Positions 55,043 through 63,968 of a stretch of 64,000 nucleotides of DNA are shown here, one piece after another. Positions within the stretch are counted from its first letter, which is position 1, and each line of letters starts with the position of its first letter. Location: positions 186,001 to 250,000 of the forward strand of contig NZ_AUFX01000009.1 in assembly GCF_000426725.1 (NCBI RefSeq), given 5' to 3'. The notes beneath the pieces were generated by a model that had not been told where the DNA came from, searched no databases, and saw only the letters and a list, made by a program, of their open reading frames with translations. The DNA is from Sporocytophaga myxococcoides DSM 11118. GTDB taxonomy: Bacteria > Bacteroidota > Bacteroidia > Cytophagales > Cytophagaceae. The translations under genes were made by a program, and so were the position numbers.

Positions 55043-56302
55043 ATGAAAATAGTTCAGGCAGAAATACTTACCATAGGAGATGAAATACTCTATGGGCAAA
55101 TTACAGATACCAATTCTCAATGGATTAGTGAGCAACTCACTTCCATTGGAATAAAGGTTATCAGAAAAACATCTGTAGGTGATGAAGGAAGTGAAATGGT
55201 CAAAGCCATTCAGGAAGCTGAGCTTCGGGCAGATCTTATTATTATTACCGGAGGCCTTGGACCAACTTCCGACGATCTCACCAAGCCTGTTTTAACACAA
55301 TACTTTAATACCAGGCTGGTCCTTCATGAAGAAGCATTAAAAGATCTTACTGCCTTTTTTGAAAGACGAGGCAGAGAGCTTACTGAGATAAACAGGCAAC
55401 AGGCGTACCTGCCCGCAAGTTGCTCTATTATCAGAAACTTTTATGGCACTGCCCCTGGTATGTGGTTTGAAAGAAACGGAAAAGTTCTCATATCAATGCC
55501 TGGAGTGCCTTATGAGATGAAAGCAATGATAAGAGAACAGCTGATACTCAGGATAAGTTCTTATTTTAATCCTCCTGTTATCATTCACAAAATGATCCGT
55601 ACTTCTGGCATAGGAGAATCATTTTTGGCTGAAAAAATCAAACAGTGGGAAGATAACCTACCCTCTTTCATCAAACTTGCTTACCTACCTTCTCTGGAAG
55701 GAGTCCGACTGAGGTTGACGGCCATTACAGACAAGGTCAATGAGTCTGCAACAGACAATCAGCTTGAAAACGAAAAAGAAAAACTGGTAAATCTTATTGA
55801 TGAATATATTTATGGGTATGGAGAAGAAAATCATGAGCAGGCACTGGGGAAATTATTAATTAAACATAAGCTCAGTATCAGTGCGGCTGAAAGCTGCACT
55901 GGTGGACTGATATCATTCACTATCACATCTGTGCCGGGTAGTTCAGAATATTTTAAAGGCAGCATCGTTTCTTATAATAATGATGTTAAAATAAATGTAC
56001 TTGGAGTAAAAAAAGAGACACTTGAAGAATATGGTGCTGTAAGTGAAGCTACAGTATTACAAATGGTTGAAGGAGTACAGAAAATCTTAAAAACCGATAT
56101 AGCAGTTGCAACCACTGGAATAGCAGGTCCGGGAGGCGGATCAGTGGAAAAACCGGTAGGTACAATTTGGATAGCGGTAAGAATTGGAAATAAAACCAAA
56201 ACCAAAAAGCTTCAATTAGGGAATATCCGCGAAAATAACATGAAAATGACGACCTATGCCGTTTTCAACCTGATCAGGGAAACTTTGCGGGAAAAGAATT
56301 GA
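55043..56302 (+). CDS. cinA: CinA family nicotinamide-nucleotide amidase
   Basis: The 419-aa protein has the N-terminal MoCF/COG1058 domain (about 1-170: AEILTIGDEILYGQ, ITGGLGPTSDD, SMPGVPYEM; an ADP-ribose pyrophosphatase in known members) and the C-terminal PncC domain (about 255-415: SAAESCTGGLIS, TGIAGPGGGS) that deamidates nicotinamide mononucleotide in NAD recycling. Its ATG is only a few bases after the preceding terminator. It is unlinked to recA here. Confidence 0.96.
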   Translation: MKIVQAEILTIGDEILYGQITDTNSQWISEQLTSIGIKVIRKTSVGDEGSEMVKAIQEAELRADLIIITGGLGPTSDDLTKPVLTQYFNTRLVLHEEALKDLTAFFERRGRELTEINRQQAYLPASCSIIRNFYGTAPGMWFERNGKVLISMPGVPYEMKAMIREQLILRISSYFNPPVIIHKMIRTSGIGESFLAEKIKQWEDNLPSFIKLAYLPSLEGVRLRLTAITDKVNESATDNQLENEKEKLVNLIDEYIYGYGEENHEQALGKLLIKHKLSISAAESCTGGLISFTITSVPGSSEYFKGSIVSYNNDVKINVLGVKKETLEEYGAVSEATVLQMVEGVQKILKTDIAVATTGIAGPGGGSVEKPVGTIWIAVRIGNKTKTKKLQLGNIRENNMKMTTYAVFNLIRETLREKN

Positions 56303-56328
56303 GAAAACCTTCAAAAATATTAACTTTG
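56298..56328 (+). promoter_or_regulatory. Bacteroidetal promoter for E2 gene
   Basis: ATTG (56298-56301), 19 bases, TAACTTTG (56321-56328): close to the TTTG-N19-TAnnTTTG consensus. It overlaps the cinA stop codon region and gives a leader of about 70 bases. Confidence 0.65.
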
Positions 56329-56402
56329 ACCGGATTTGAAGGTTTTGATTCGAAAACACTTAAGATCACTTTAACTTAACAGGCTAATAGTAAACAGCTT
56401 TT

Positions 56403-57740
56403 ATGGCATTAGTAGAAATGGTGATGCCCAAAATGGGCGAAAGCATCATGGAGGGGACAATACTCCGTTGGTTGAAAAATGTGGGAGATAAAATTGAGCA
56501 GGATGAATCTGTTCTTGAAGTAGCGACGGATAAAGTTGATACAGAAGTCCCGTCAACAGCTTCAGGTATTTTAAAAGAAATACTTGCTCAGAATGGAGAT
56601 GTAATACCTGTTGGAAAACCGATAGCAATTATTGCTACTGATGGGGATGAACAAAGCACATCTATAGCAACGCAGTCTAATAAAACACAAGCAACATCCG
56701 CCAAACCAGAACCGATACCTGCCATTGCCAATGAAATGAAGGCTCAATCCCACATTTCAAATGGAGAATCATTAAGATTTTATTCCCCACTTGTCATGAA
56801 CATCGCCCGTCAGGAAAATGTAACCATGGCAGAACTGGAATCAATCAGAGGTACCGGCAAAGATGAGCGCGTTACCAAAAATGATATACTTGATTATATC
56901 CAGAACAGAAAAACGTCGCCAGTTGCCACTCCTGAAACGCAGCAGATAAAAGAACCTGTTATAACAGAGCAGAAAAAAGAATCCGCTCCTCTTGAACAGA
57001 TAAAGCCAGCTCAGTCACTAAGCGGTAATTATGAAATTATTGAGATGGACCGCATGAGAAAAATGATTGCGGACAGAATGGTTGAGTCTAAGAGAGTTGC
57101 TCCTCACGTTACTTCATTTGTTGAAGCAGATGTTACCAACATCGTCTTCTGGAGAAACAGAGTGAAGCAGGACTTCATGGAAAAAGAGAATACTGCACTT
57201 ACATTTACTCCTATCTTTATAGAAGCTGTAGTTAAAGCATTAAAAGATTATCCAATGGTTAATGTCTCTGTCGACGGAGATAAAATCATTGTTAAAAAAG
57301 ACATAAATATAGGTATGGCAGTTGCCCTACCTAGCGGAAACCTGATAGTACCAGTAATCAAAAATGCTGATCAGCTTAACATCATTGGTCTTACTAAAAA
57401 GGTAAACGATCTTGCAAGAAGAGCAAGAGCTAACAAACTTACTGCGGACGACCTTTCTGGAGGAACTTATACTGTTTCAAACGTAGGCTCTTTCGGAAAC
57501 ATGATGGGAACTCCGATAATCATGCAGCCTCAGGCAGGTATACTTGCACTAGGTGCTGTTATTAAGAAACCTGCAGTAATCGAAACACCACAAGGTGACA
57601 CGCTAGGCATCAGACATATGATGTTCCTCTCCCACTCCTATGATCACAGGGTAATCGACGGTTCACTAGGAGGTATGTTTGTCAGAAGAGTTGCAGACTA
57701 CCTTGAACAGTTTGACATAAACAGAAAAGCCTTTGCTTAA
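56403..57740 (+). CDS. 2-oxo acid dehydrogenase E2 (dihydrolipoamide acyltransferase)
   Basis: The 445-aa protein has one lipoyl domain (about residues 2-75, lipoyl Lys in TDKVDTE), a peripheral-subunit-binding domain (about 125-165: SPLVMNIARQENV), an Ala/Pro/Gln linker, and the CoA-dependent acyltransferase domain (about 205-440) with the catalytic HSYDHRVIDG. It would be the core of a pyruvate, 2-oxoglutarate or branched-chain complex; sequence alone does not settle which. No E1 or E3 gene is adjacent, so the complex is assembled from dispersed genes. Confidence 0.94.
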   Translation: MALVEMVMPKMGESIMEGTILRWLKNVGDKIEQDESVLEVATDKVDTEVPSTASGILKEILAQNGDVIPVGKPIAIIATDGDEQSTSIATQSNKTQATSAKPEPIPAIANEMKAQSHISNGESLRFYSPLVMNIARQENVTMAELESIRGTGKDERVTKNDILDYIQNRKTSPVATPETQQIKEPVITEQKKESAPLEQIKPAQSLSGNYEIIEMDRMRKMIADRMVESKRVAPHVTSFVEADVTNIVFWRNRVKQDFMEKENTALTFTPIFIEAVVKALKDYPMVNVSVDGDKIIVKKDINIGMAVALPSGNLIVPVIKNADQLNIIGLTKKVNDLARRARANKLTADDLSGGTYTVSNVGSFGNMMGTPIIMQPQAGILALGAVIKKPAVIETPQGDTLGIRHMMFLSHSYDHRVIDGSLGGMFVRRVADYLEQFDINRKAFA

Positions 57741-57767
57741 AGAATTAAAGACATCTATTTGATATTC

Positions 57768-57809
57768 AAATAATGCAGACCTTTCCAGGTCTGCATTATT
57801 TTTTTTACA
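57768..57809 (+). terminator. Terminator of E2 gene
   Basis: Perfect 15-bp stem (57768-57782 with 57787-57801), tetraloop TTCC, then eight T. Confidence 0.95.
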
Positions 57810-57885
57810 GATTCAATTAAATAATTCTTCATTGTAAATTTTTATATTTAGCCTTCATAAAATTGTTATAAAGCAACCATTGTCC

Positions 57886-58365
57886 ATGAAACAAAAAGCC
57901 AAACTATTATTCTTCACATATCAGGAGAAAGAAAGCCCATATGTATTGCTTGGAAGAAGGATAAGCAAAGAAGGCGAAGAATATTGGTGGATTCCCGGCG
58001 GCGGTGTAGAAGCAGGCGAAGAACTTTTTCAGGCCGCAGCGAGAGAACTAACGGAAGAACTAATACCAACAAAGCATATATCAGATACAGTCAACAAATA
58101 TCAGGAAGTGGCTATTACCCCTCCTTCTATTCAATACACGACAGGTAATTCTGAAAATTATATCTTCTTTATACAGATCAATAACTACAAAGGAATTCTG
58201 GAAGATAAAATCGGTATAGTTGATGAATTTGAAGAACTGAAATGGTTTAACCTTAATGATATCCCACAAACCATGTCAAGAGAATTCATTCATCTCAAGG
58301 ATTATCTTACAAAAGAAAAGATAGAAGCATTTACACAAAATTTTGATTATAAAAGATTCTTTTAA
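57886..58365 (+). CDS. NUDIX hydrolase
   Basis: The 159-aa protein (ATG at 57886; the two-codon longer frame uses TTG) has the Nudix box GGVEAGEELFQAAARELTEE, starting near residue 41, with all key Glu residues. It cleaves a nucleoside diphosphate linked to another group; the LLGRR and WWIPGGG strands are of the broad MutT-like type. The MutS-like gene starts 26 bases later, so an operon is likely. Confidence 0.92.
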   Translation: MKQKAKLLFFTYQEKESPYVLLGRRISKEGEEYWWIPGGGVEAGEELFQAAARELTEELIPTKHISDTVNKYQEVAITPPSIQYTTGNSENYIFFIQINNYKGILEDKIGIVDEFEELKWFNLNDIPQTMSREFIHLKDYLTKEKIEAFTQNFDYKRFF

Positions 58366-58391
58366 CATTCAAACAGAATCAAACGCTGCAG

Positions 58392-60188
58392 ATGGAGAAT
58401 CCACTGAATACTTCCCCTAAAGATGTTTATGAAAAACACCTTAAGACATCCATTGAAATAAAAAATAAAATAGAAAAAGATCAAAGTCTGACAGGAACTT
58501 TGCGTTTGTTTTCGGCTATTGCATTTCTGGCTTGCCTTTACTTTATGTTTCAAGATGCCAATGCTCTTACTGTGCTTGGCTCAGCTGCTTTGCTCTTTGT
58601 GTTTATTGCATTTGTAATTAAGAGTCTTAATCTAAAAAGAAAAAAGAAATTTTATACAACCCTGATAGACCTGAATCAAGGAGAATTAAATGGACTTGAA
58701 GGGAACCATTCTGCATTCAATAATGGAATTGAATTTATCAATCCTTCTCATCCCTACTCCTATGATCTGGATTTATTCGGAGATGCTTCATTCTTTCAAT
58801 CTATAAACAGAACATGCCTTCCAGAGTCTTCATTGCGACTGGCTTCAATTTTATTAAAACCACTAAATAAAAAACAATATATATTAGAAAGACAAGAAGC
58901 TATTAGTGCATTAAAAGACAAGATTGAATTCAGACAGCACTTTTATGCTCACGGAAGTGAAATTACCAATGAAGAAAGCTCACAGAAAGCACTTCTGGAT
59001 TGGCTTCAGACAAGTTCTGACATTGTAACCGGATTTATAAGAATAACTTCTTTAACAACTCCTTTTATATGTCTGGCTTTAATAATTTCCTCCCTGTTTG
59101 TAGATGGCCTTTGGAGCTATATTATGCTCATTGTTGCATTTCATTGGGCCATATATGGAATAACAGTAAAGAAGATTAATGCCTACCACCAAACCATAGG
59201 TAAAAAACATAACTACCTATCGGGGTATCAAAAAGTCTTAGACATTATTCGCAAAGAAGATTTTGATAATAGATCTTTAATATCAGTTAAAACCAATGCA
59301 GAGGATGCCCACTTGGCTTTCTCCAAATTGAAGAAACTAACAGGAAGGTTTGATTATAGATTGAATGGATTATTCGGACCTGTTATGAACTCATTTTTCC
59401 TTTATGATTTTCATTGTATTCACGCTTTGGAAAAATGGAAAAAAGAACACAATGAACAAGTGAGTCAATGGTTAAATACATGCGAATACCTTGATGCGCT
59501 GAATAGCCTTGCTGGTTTTGCTTTTAACAATCCGAGATTTATATTCCCAGTTATTTCAGAAGGTAAACCAAAAGTATATTTCAAATCGCTTGGACATCCA
59601 CTTATTCCTGAATCGAAAAGGGTCACAAATGATTTTGAACTGGGATCATCGCAAAACCTGATGATAGTGACAGGAGCCAATATGGCTGGTAAGAGTACCT
59701 TTTTAAGAGCTGTCGGATTAAATGTTTTATTAGCACAGACCGGCTGTCCTGTTTGTGCTATTCACGGAGAAGCATCAACGCTTGATATTTATTCAAGTAT
59801 GCGCACTTCTGATTCTCTGAAAGATCAGACTTCCTACTTCCATGCTGAACTGAAAAGACTTAAACTTATCATTGACACTGCTCGCAATGGTACCCCGCTT
59901 CTGATTCTTATAGACGAGATGCTTAAAGGTACCAACTCTGATGATAAGCTTTCAGGATCAATAGCTATGGTTGAAGAACTAAAAGACTTGAATTGCGCCT
60001 CTATCATTGCAACACACGACCTTGCCTTAGGAGACACTGAATTAAAATATCCTGAAAAGATCTGTAATTTCTGTTTTGAAAGTATTATTCAAAACAACGA
60101 TGTGACTTTTGATTACAAAATGAGATCTGGAAAAGCAACCAATAAAAATGCAACTTTCCTTATGAAGAAGATGGGAATTATCAGATAG
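58392..60188 (+). CDS. Membrane-anchored MutS-like ATPase
   Basis: The 598-aa protein has two hydrophobic segments near residues 37-52 and 55-75 and a further hydrophobic pair at about 215-255, then a partial core/clamp region and a MutS-type ATPase domain (about 395-598) with Walker A GANMAGKSTFLR (near 428-439), Walker B LLILIDEMLKGTNSDD and a His-containing ATHDLAL. It lacks the mismatch-recognition domain (no FxE). It belongs to the uncharacterised MutS-related group with N-terminal membrane segments, common in Bacteroidota. A role in DNA repair is not demonstrated. Confidence 0.9.
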   Translation: MENPLNTSPKDVYEKHLKTSIEIKNKIEKDQSLTGTLRLFSAIAFLACLYFMFQDANALTVLGSAALLFVFIAFVIKSLNLKRKKKFYTTLIDLNQGELNGLEGNHSAFNNGIEFINPSHPYSYDLDLFGDASFFQSINRTCLPESSLRLASILLKPLNKKQYILERQEAISALKDKIEFRQHFYAHGSEITNEESSQKALLDWLQTSSDIVTGFIRITSLTTPFICLALIISSLFVDGLWSYIMLIVAFHWAIYGITVKKINAYHQTIGKKHNYLSGYQKVLDIIRKEDFDNRSLISVKTNAEDAHLAFSKLKKLTGRFDYRLNGLFGPVMNSFFLYDFHCIHALEKWKKEHNEQVSQWLNTCEYLDALNSLAGFAFNNPRFIFPVISEGKPKVYFKSLGHPLIPESKRVTNDFELGSSQNLMIVTGANMAGKSTFLRAVGLNVLLAQTGCPVCAIHGEASTLDIYSSMRTSDSLKDQTSYFHAELKRLKLIIDTARNGTPLLILIDEMLKGTNSDDKLSGSIAMVEELKDLNCASIIATHDLALGDTELKYPEKICNFCFESIIQNNDVTFDYKMRSGKATNKNATFLMKKMGIIR

Positions 60189-60281
60189 ATTTGCGCCCGT
60201 TCCTTAATCTTCTAAAAAATATTACAGAATAAATATTATGCAAAATCCTGATGCATAATATTTATCAGAAGTATTAACTTT

Positions 60282-60668
60282 TCAGGCTTTAAAAACCAGA
60301 ACTTTTGAACCAAAAAAGTTTGAAAACACAGTAGTACCGGTAGCAATAACCTGAGCAACCATATGGGAAAGGTGGTAATTCTCAACCAAATATTTAAGAA
60401 TTATGAGATTTACACCTAGAGAAAACAGATAAACCAGAAAGTATTTTAAAATATAAATTTTATTATTGTCTTCTTTAGAAAAAGTCCAGTTTTTATTAAT
60501 ATAAAAACCAGTCAAAAGTCCAGTGAAAAAACCGATTGTAGAGGCAACCAGGTAGTGAATTTGAGTTAATTCGGTCAGCGTTATAAAAATGACATAATTT
60601 ACTGCAGTGCAAATACCTCCAACTACAGCAAACCGAATAAATTGATCTCTTAGCTTTGTATTAATCAT
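60282..60668 (-). CDS. GtrA family membrane protein
   Basis: The 128-aa protein has four transmembrane segments and the GtrA start FIRFAVVGGICTAVNYVIF. Family members flip or help translocate polyprenyl-linked sugars in surface polysaccharide modification. No glycosyltransferase is adjacent. A TAAATTTG box (minus strand, 60715-60722) lies upstream, about 45 bases before the start. Confidence 0.93.
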   Translation of the reverse strand: MINTKLRDQFIRFAVVGGICTAVNYVIFITLTELTQIHYLVASTIGFFTGLLTGFYINKNWTFSKEDNNKIYILKYFLVYLFSLGVNLIILKYLVENYHLSHMVAQVIATGTTVFSNFFGSKVLVFKA

Positions 60669-60989
60669 AAATAAGATTCACACATTTTTCAATGCGGTTC
60701 GGCTTCTTAATCTCCAAATTTAACATTAAAACCTGAAGAAATTCTGAATTATTATATAAAAGAGTATATATAGTCTTCAAAAAACATCAAAAATACTAAA
60801 AATCAGCTATCTAAACGTATATTATTGTCTGATAACCGGATATTTCCTTTCCTGTGGTATCGAGTCTTTCGACCCGACACCTTTAATGAGATTTCAAGAG
60901 ATGAATACCAAGAAATAGAGAGTGGCCGGAAAGACCTGACACCATGAAAAAAATGGCTATCAAAATCTTTCCTCAAACAATATTATTCC
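60669..60989. other. Intergenic region between GtrA and MORN genes
   Basis: Besides the GtrA promoter box, this stretch holds a regular hairpin at 60856-60881 (GGT A TCG A GTC / GAC C CGA C ACC with two A-C mismatches, loop TTTC) followed by TTT, and a partial copy of its right arm (GACCTGACACC) at about 60932-60942. No gene is supported. Confidence 0.4.
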
Positions 60990-61610
60990 TCAATACTCAT
61001 ATATCATATCCGGCTTACCATTCTTATAAATCGTCCACTCTCCTTTCATTTCGCCGCTGACATAGTTTCCTGAAGATTCTATCTTTTCATTTTTATCAAA
61101 AAATTTCGCTGGGCCTTCTTTAATACCGTGATTGTAGGTGGCTTCGTGTAGTAGCTTGCCTGCTTTATCATAAAAATACCAGATGCCTGTAGCTGTGCCA
61201 AAAGAATACATCCCTTTATCTTTTACTTTTCCATTCTCATAAAAAGTAAACCATTCTCCTTCCTGCAATCCTTCTTTATAACTCCCCTTTCTGAATACCT
61301 TTCCAGATGGATAATATTCGACTGCGGTATCTTCTTCAAGCCCGGATTTCCAGGTTTCAAGTGTACTCAACCTGCCTTTGAAATCATAGCGTTTTACTTT
61401 ACCATCTAGCACGCCATCACCGTAGTTCTCCTCAGCCATGAGTGTACCATCTTTGTAATAAAACTTCCAGACTCCAACCTTCTTTCCGTCTCTTACAGTA
61501 CCTTCAGCTTTAACTTTACCATTATCATATTTTTCAACAACAACATCCTGAGCATGCGACATTGTGCTGGCAACAAGGATTATGGCCGTTATTATTTTAA
61601 AGATCTTCAT
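60990..61610 (-). CDS. Exported MORN/YwqK-repeat protein (short)
   Basis: From the ATG at 61610 the protein has 206 aa: a signal peptide (MKIFKIITAIILVASTMSHAQ) and about seven repeats of the MORN variant seen in YwqK antitoxins (xGxWKFYYxDGxLxxEExY). A strong GGAGGGGGAAG ribosome-binding site precedes the ATG and the gene overlaps the stop of the upstream large paralogue by 14 bases, so translation is coupled. YwqK names come from the B. subtilis YwqJ/YwqK pair, but this one is exported and no toxin is adjacent, so an antitoxin role is not implied. Confidence 0.85.
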   Translation of the reverse strand: MKIFKIITAIILVASTMSHAQDVVVEKYDNGKVKAEGTVRDGKKVGVWKFYYKDGTLMAEENYGDGVLDGKVKRYDFKGRLSTLETWKSGLEEDTAVEYYPSGKVFRKGSYKEGLQEGEWFTFYENGKVKDKGMYSFGTATGIWYFYDKAGKLLHEATYNHGIKEGPAKFFDKNEKIESSGNYVSGEMKGEWTIYKNGKPDMIYEY

Positions 61611-63693
61611 CTTCCCCCTCCACATCATAATTTCTCACATCTTTTATCTTACCTTGTTCGTAATATCTCCATACTCCTGATAACTCATCGTCTTTGTATG
61701 CCCCTTCAGCTTCAAGCTTGCTTGCATCCGTAAAGAACCTCCATGAACCTGAACGAAGTCCTGCCTTCATTTCTCCTTCTCCTTTCAGAGCTCCATTGTT
61801 ATGATAATATTTCCATTTGCCTTCAGGCAATCCATTCTTAAATGCCCCTTCAGCAGACAGCTTGCCGTTTTCATTAAAGCTTTTTGAATAGCCATTTCCT
61901 CCTTTAACTCCACTTTTAAATATGACTTTTCCATCTTTGGAATAAACATCACCAGAGTTTACCAGCTTACCTTTAGACCACTGATTTTCCTCATTTAGCT
62001 GACCATTGCTCCAATATGTTTTCCATGTTCCATCTTCCTGTCCTCCTATATAATTCCCTTCAGATTGTAATTTACCATTCTCGTAATACTCTTTCCATAC
62101 TCCTGTCTCAAGGCCAGCAGAGTATTCTCCCTGAGATTCAATTGCACCACTTTCATAGAAAGTTTTCCATAACCCGTCTTCCAATCCATTAAGGAAAAAA
62201 CCTTCCATTGATTTTTCCCCTGATTCAAAAAAACTAGTCCAAAGCCCTGATTTCACGCCATCTTCAAAAGAACCTTCGCTGGCTATTTCACCATTGCTAT
62301 AATATTCCTTCCAAACACCTTCCTGTTTTCCATTTACATATCCACCTACAGCGGCAAGGGTGTCTGTATCATAAAACTCCATCCAGTCACCTTCCTTTTG
62401 CCCATTGATGTAATACCCCTGTGAAAGGATATTGCCATTTTCATGGAACTCAGTCCACAGGCTATCTTCCAACCCTGCTTTATAATATCCCAACGCTACA
62501 GGAAGGCCATCTTCATCAAACTCTTTGTAAAGCCCGTCTTCTTTACCATCTTTCCAGTTAGTCTCGGCTGAAAGTTTTCCATTTTCAGAGAATTCTGTCA
62601 TAACGCCATCTTCTTTGCCTGTCTTGAATGTCAGTTCCATTTTCAGTGCTCCATTTTCATAATATGATCTGGCAACTCCATCCTGAAGCCCATTTTTGTA
62701 TGGTATTTCTGCAAGTAATTTTCCTGAGGTATAATAAAACAATCTTGTTCCGTTGCCATTTTTAAAAGACCCGGCACTCAGACCAATCCCCTTTTCATTA
62801 TAATATCCTGGAACATCTGTTAGTTTTCCCATTGTCCAGATTTCATGGACTTTCAGCTGACCTCCTTCATAGTAATATTTCCAATTCCCATCCTGTAAAT
62901 CATCTTTATATGTACCTGTAGATGCTTTTTGTCCATCTTCAAAAAACTCCTCCCAGGTGCCTGTAGCTTTTCCATCTTTATAAAAACTTCTTGAAGCCAG
63001 TTTACCATTTTCATGGTAGCCTTTCCACTCACCCTCTTCTTTACCATCTATAAAAGCTCCTTCCCTTTGTACTATCCCTGAAGGATAGTATTTTTTAGTC
63101 AGTGCATTTTCAAGATCATCTTTATAAACTGATTCGTAATAAAGCTTTCCATTATCATAGTATTCTTTCCAGAGTCCTGTTCTTTTACCATCTTTCAAAG
63201 CTCCGTCAATTTTTACCTGACCATCAGGATAAAACTCTTTCCAGGCTCCTTCTTTTTTATCCAGCTTATAAGTACCATCAACAGAGAGTTGGCCATTTGA
63301 ATAGTATTCTTTCCAGGGACCGTCTTGTTTGCCATCTGTGAAGTTTCCTTCAACCTTTAATTTCCCATTATTATAATATTCTTTCCATGGACCACTTTCT
63401 TTTCCCGCTTTGTAGGAAGCTTCCAGAGCCAGATTTCCAGTGGAATAAAAATTCTTTACAGTTCCATCTTCACTTCCATGATTATACCCCATTTCAGCTT
63501 CCAAAATTCCGCTTTCATCATAGAACTTCCAGATGCCCTGTCTTTGTCCGTTCTCCAGCAGACCTTCTCCTTTAATTTTCGTTTTCGCTTCATCGTAATA
63601 CTCTTTAGAAATCTGTGCTTGAATGCTTTGTGACATAGAAACAAAGAATACTAAAATTAGAATGAATGAAAATGCTTTTCCTTTAATAATCAT
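61597..63693 (-). CDS. Large exported MORN/YwqK-repeat protein (about 28 repeats)
   Basis: From the ATG at 63693 the protein has 698 aa: a signal peptide (MIIKGKAFSFILILVFFVSM, cleavage near QAQ) followed almost entirely by tandem repeats of about 24 residues with the pattern GxWKEYYxNGKLxxEGxYKxG, about 28 copies, and an acidic end (GEDEDL). The repeats should form an extended beta-hairpin solenoid in the periplasm or at the surface. It has no catalytic domain or T9SS sorting domain that I can see. The longer frame begins with TTG at 63714 and is less likely. It is translationally coupled to the short paralogue. Confidence 0.88.
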   Translation of the reverse strand: MIIKGKAFSFILILVFFVSMSQSIQAQISKEYYDEAKTKIKGEGLLENGQRQGIWKFYDESGILEAEMGYNHGSEDGTVKNFYSTGNLALEASYKAGKESGPWKEYYNNGKLKVEGNFTDGKQDGPWKEYYSNGQLSVDGTYKLDKKEGAWKEFYPDGQVKIDGALKDGKRTGLWKEYYDNGKLYYESVYKDDLENALTKKYYPSGIVQREGAFIDGKEEGEWKGYHENGKLASRSFYKDGKATGTWEEFFEDGQKASTGTYKDDLQDGNWKYYYEGGQLKVHEIWTMGKLTDVPGYYNEKGIGLSAGSFKNGNGTRLFYYTSGKLLAEIPYKNGLQDGVARSYYENGALKMELTFKTGKEDGVMTEFSENGKLSAETNWKDGKEDGLYKEFDEDGLPVALGYYKAGLEDSLWTEFHENGNILSQGYYINGQKEGDWMEFYDTDTLAAVGGYVNGKQEGVWKEYYSNGEIASEGSFEDGVKSGLWTSFFESGEKSMEGFFLNGLEDGLWKTFYESGAIESQGEYSAGLETGVWKEYYENGKLQSEGNYIGGQEDGTWKTYWSNGQLNEENQWSKGKLVNSGDVYSKDGKVIFKSGVKGGNGYSKSFNENGKLSAEGAFKNGLPEGKWKYYHNNGALKGEGEMKAGLRSGSWRFFTDASKLEAEGAYKDDELSGVWRYYEQGKIKDVRNYDVEGEDEDL

Positions 63694-63968
63694 GGGTAGA
63701 AATATGAGTGACAATAAAACCGGATTTTAAATTAAATATATCCTGTAAATAATCCAATAATTTATATCTAAACGAATTCATCGCTCTTATAGATATCATC
63801 CAATTCCTCAAAAAATATACTTCTCATTATCAGGGATTTTAATTTTCAAAAACTTCTTTTAAATTCAAACCTTCAACCAACTTTTAAGCTATGTTATTTT
63901 ATCAGAATTATTTTCGGGATTTCCGAATTCCACTTACTATTAAGTTTAGGCAAATCGGGTCGTAACCA

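Noticed and set aside
60990-63693. Tandem DNA repeats as a CRISPR or satellite array
   Set aside because: The repeats are degenerate and in frame with a MORN-repeat protein; there are no identical repeats with unique spacers.
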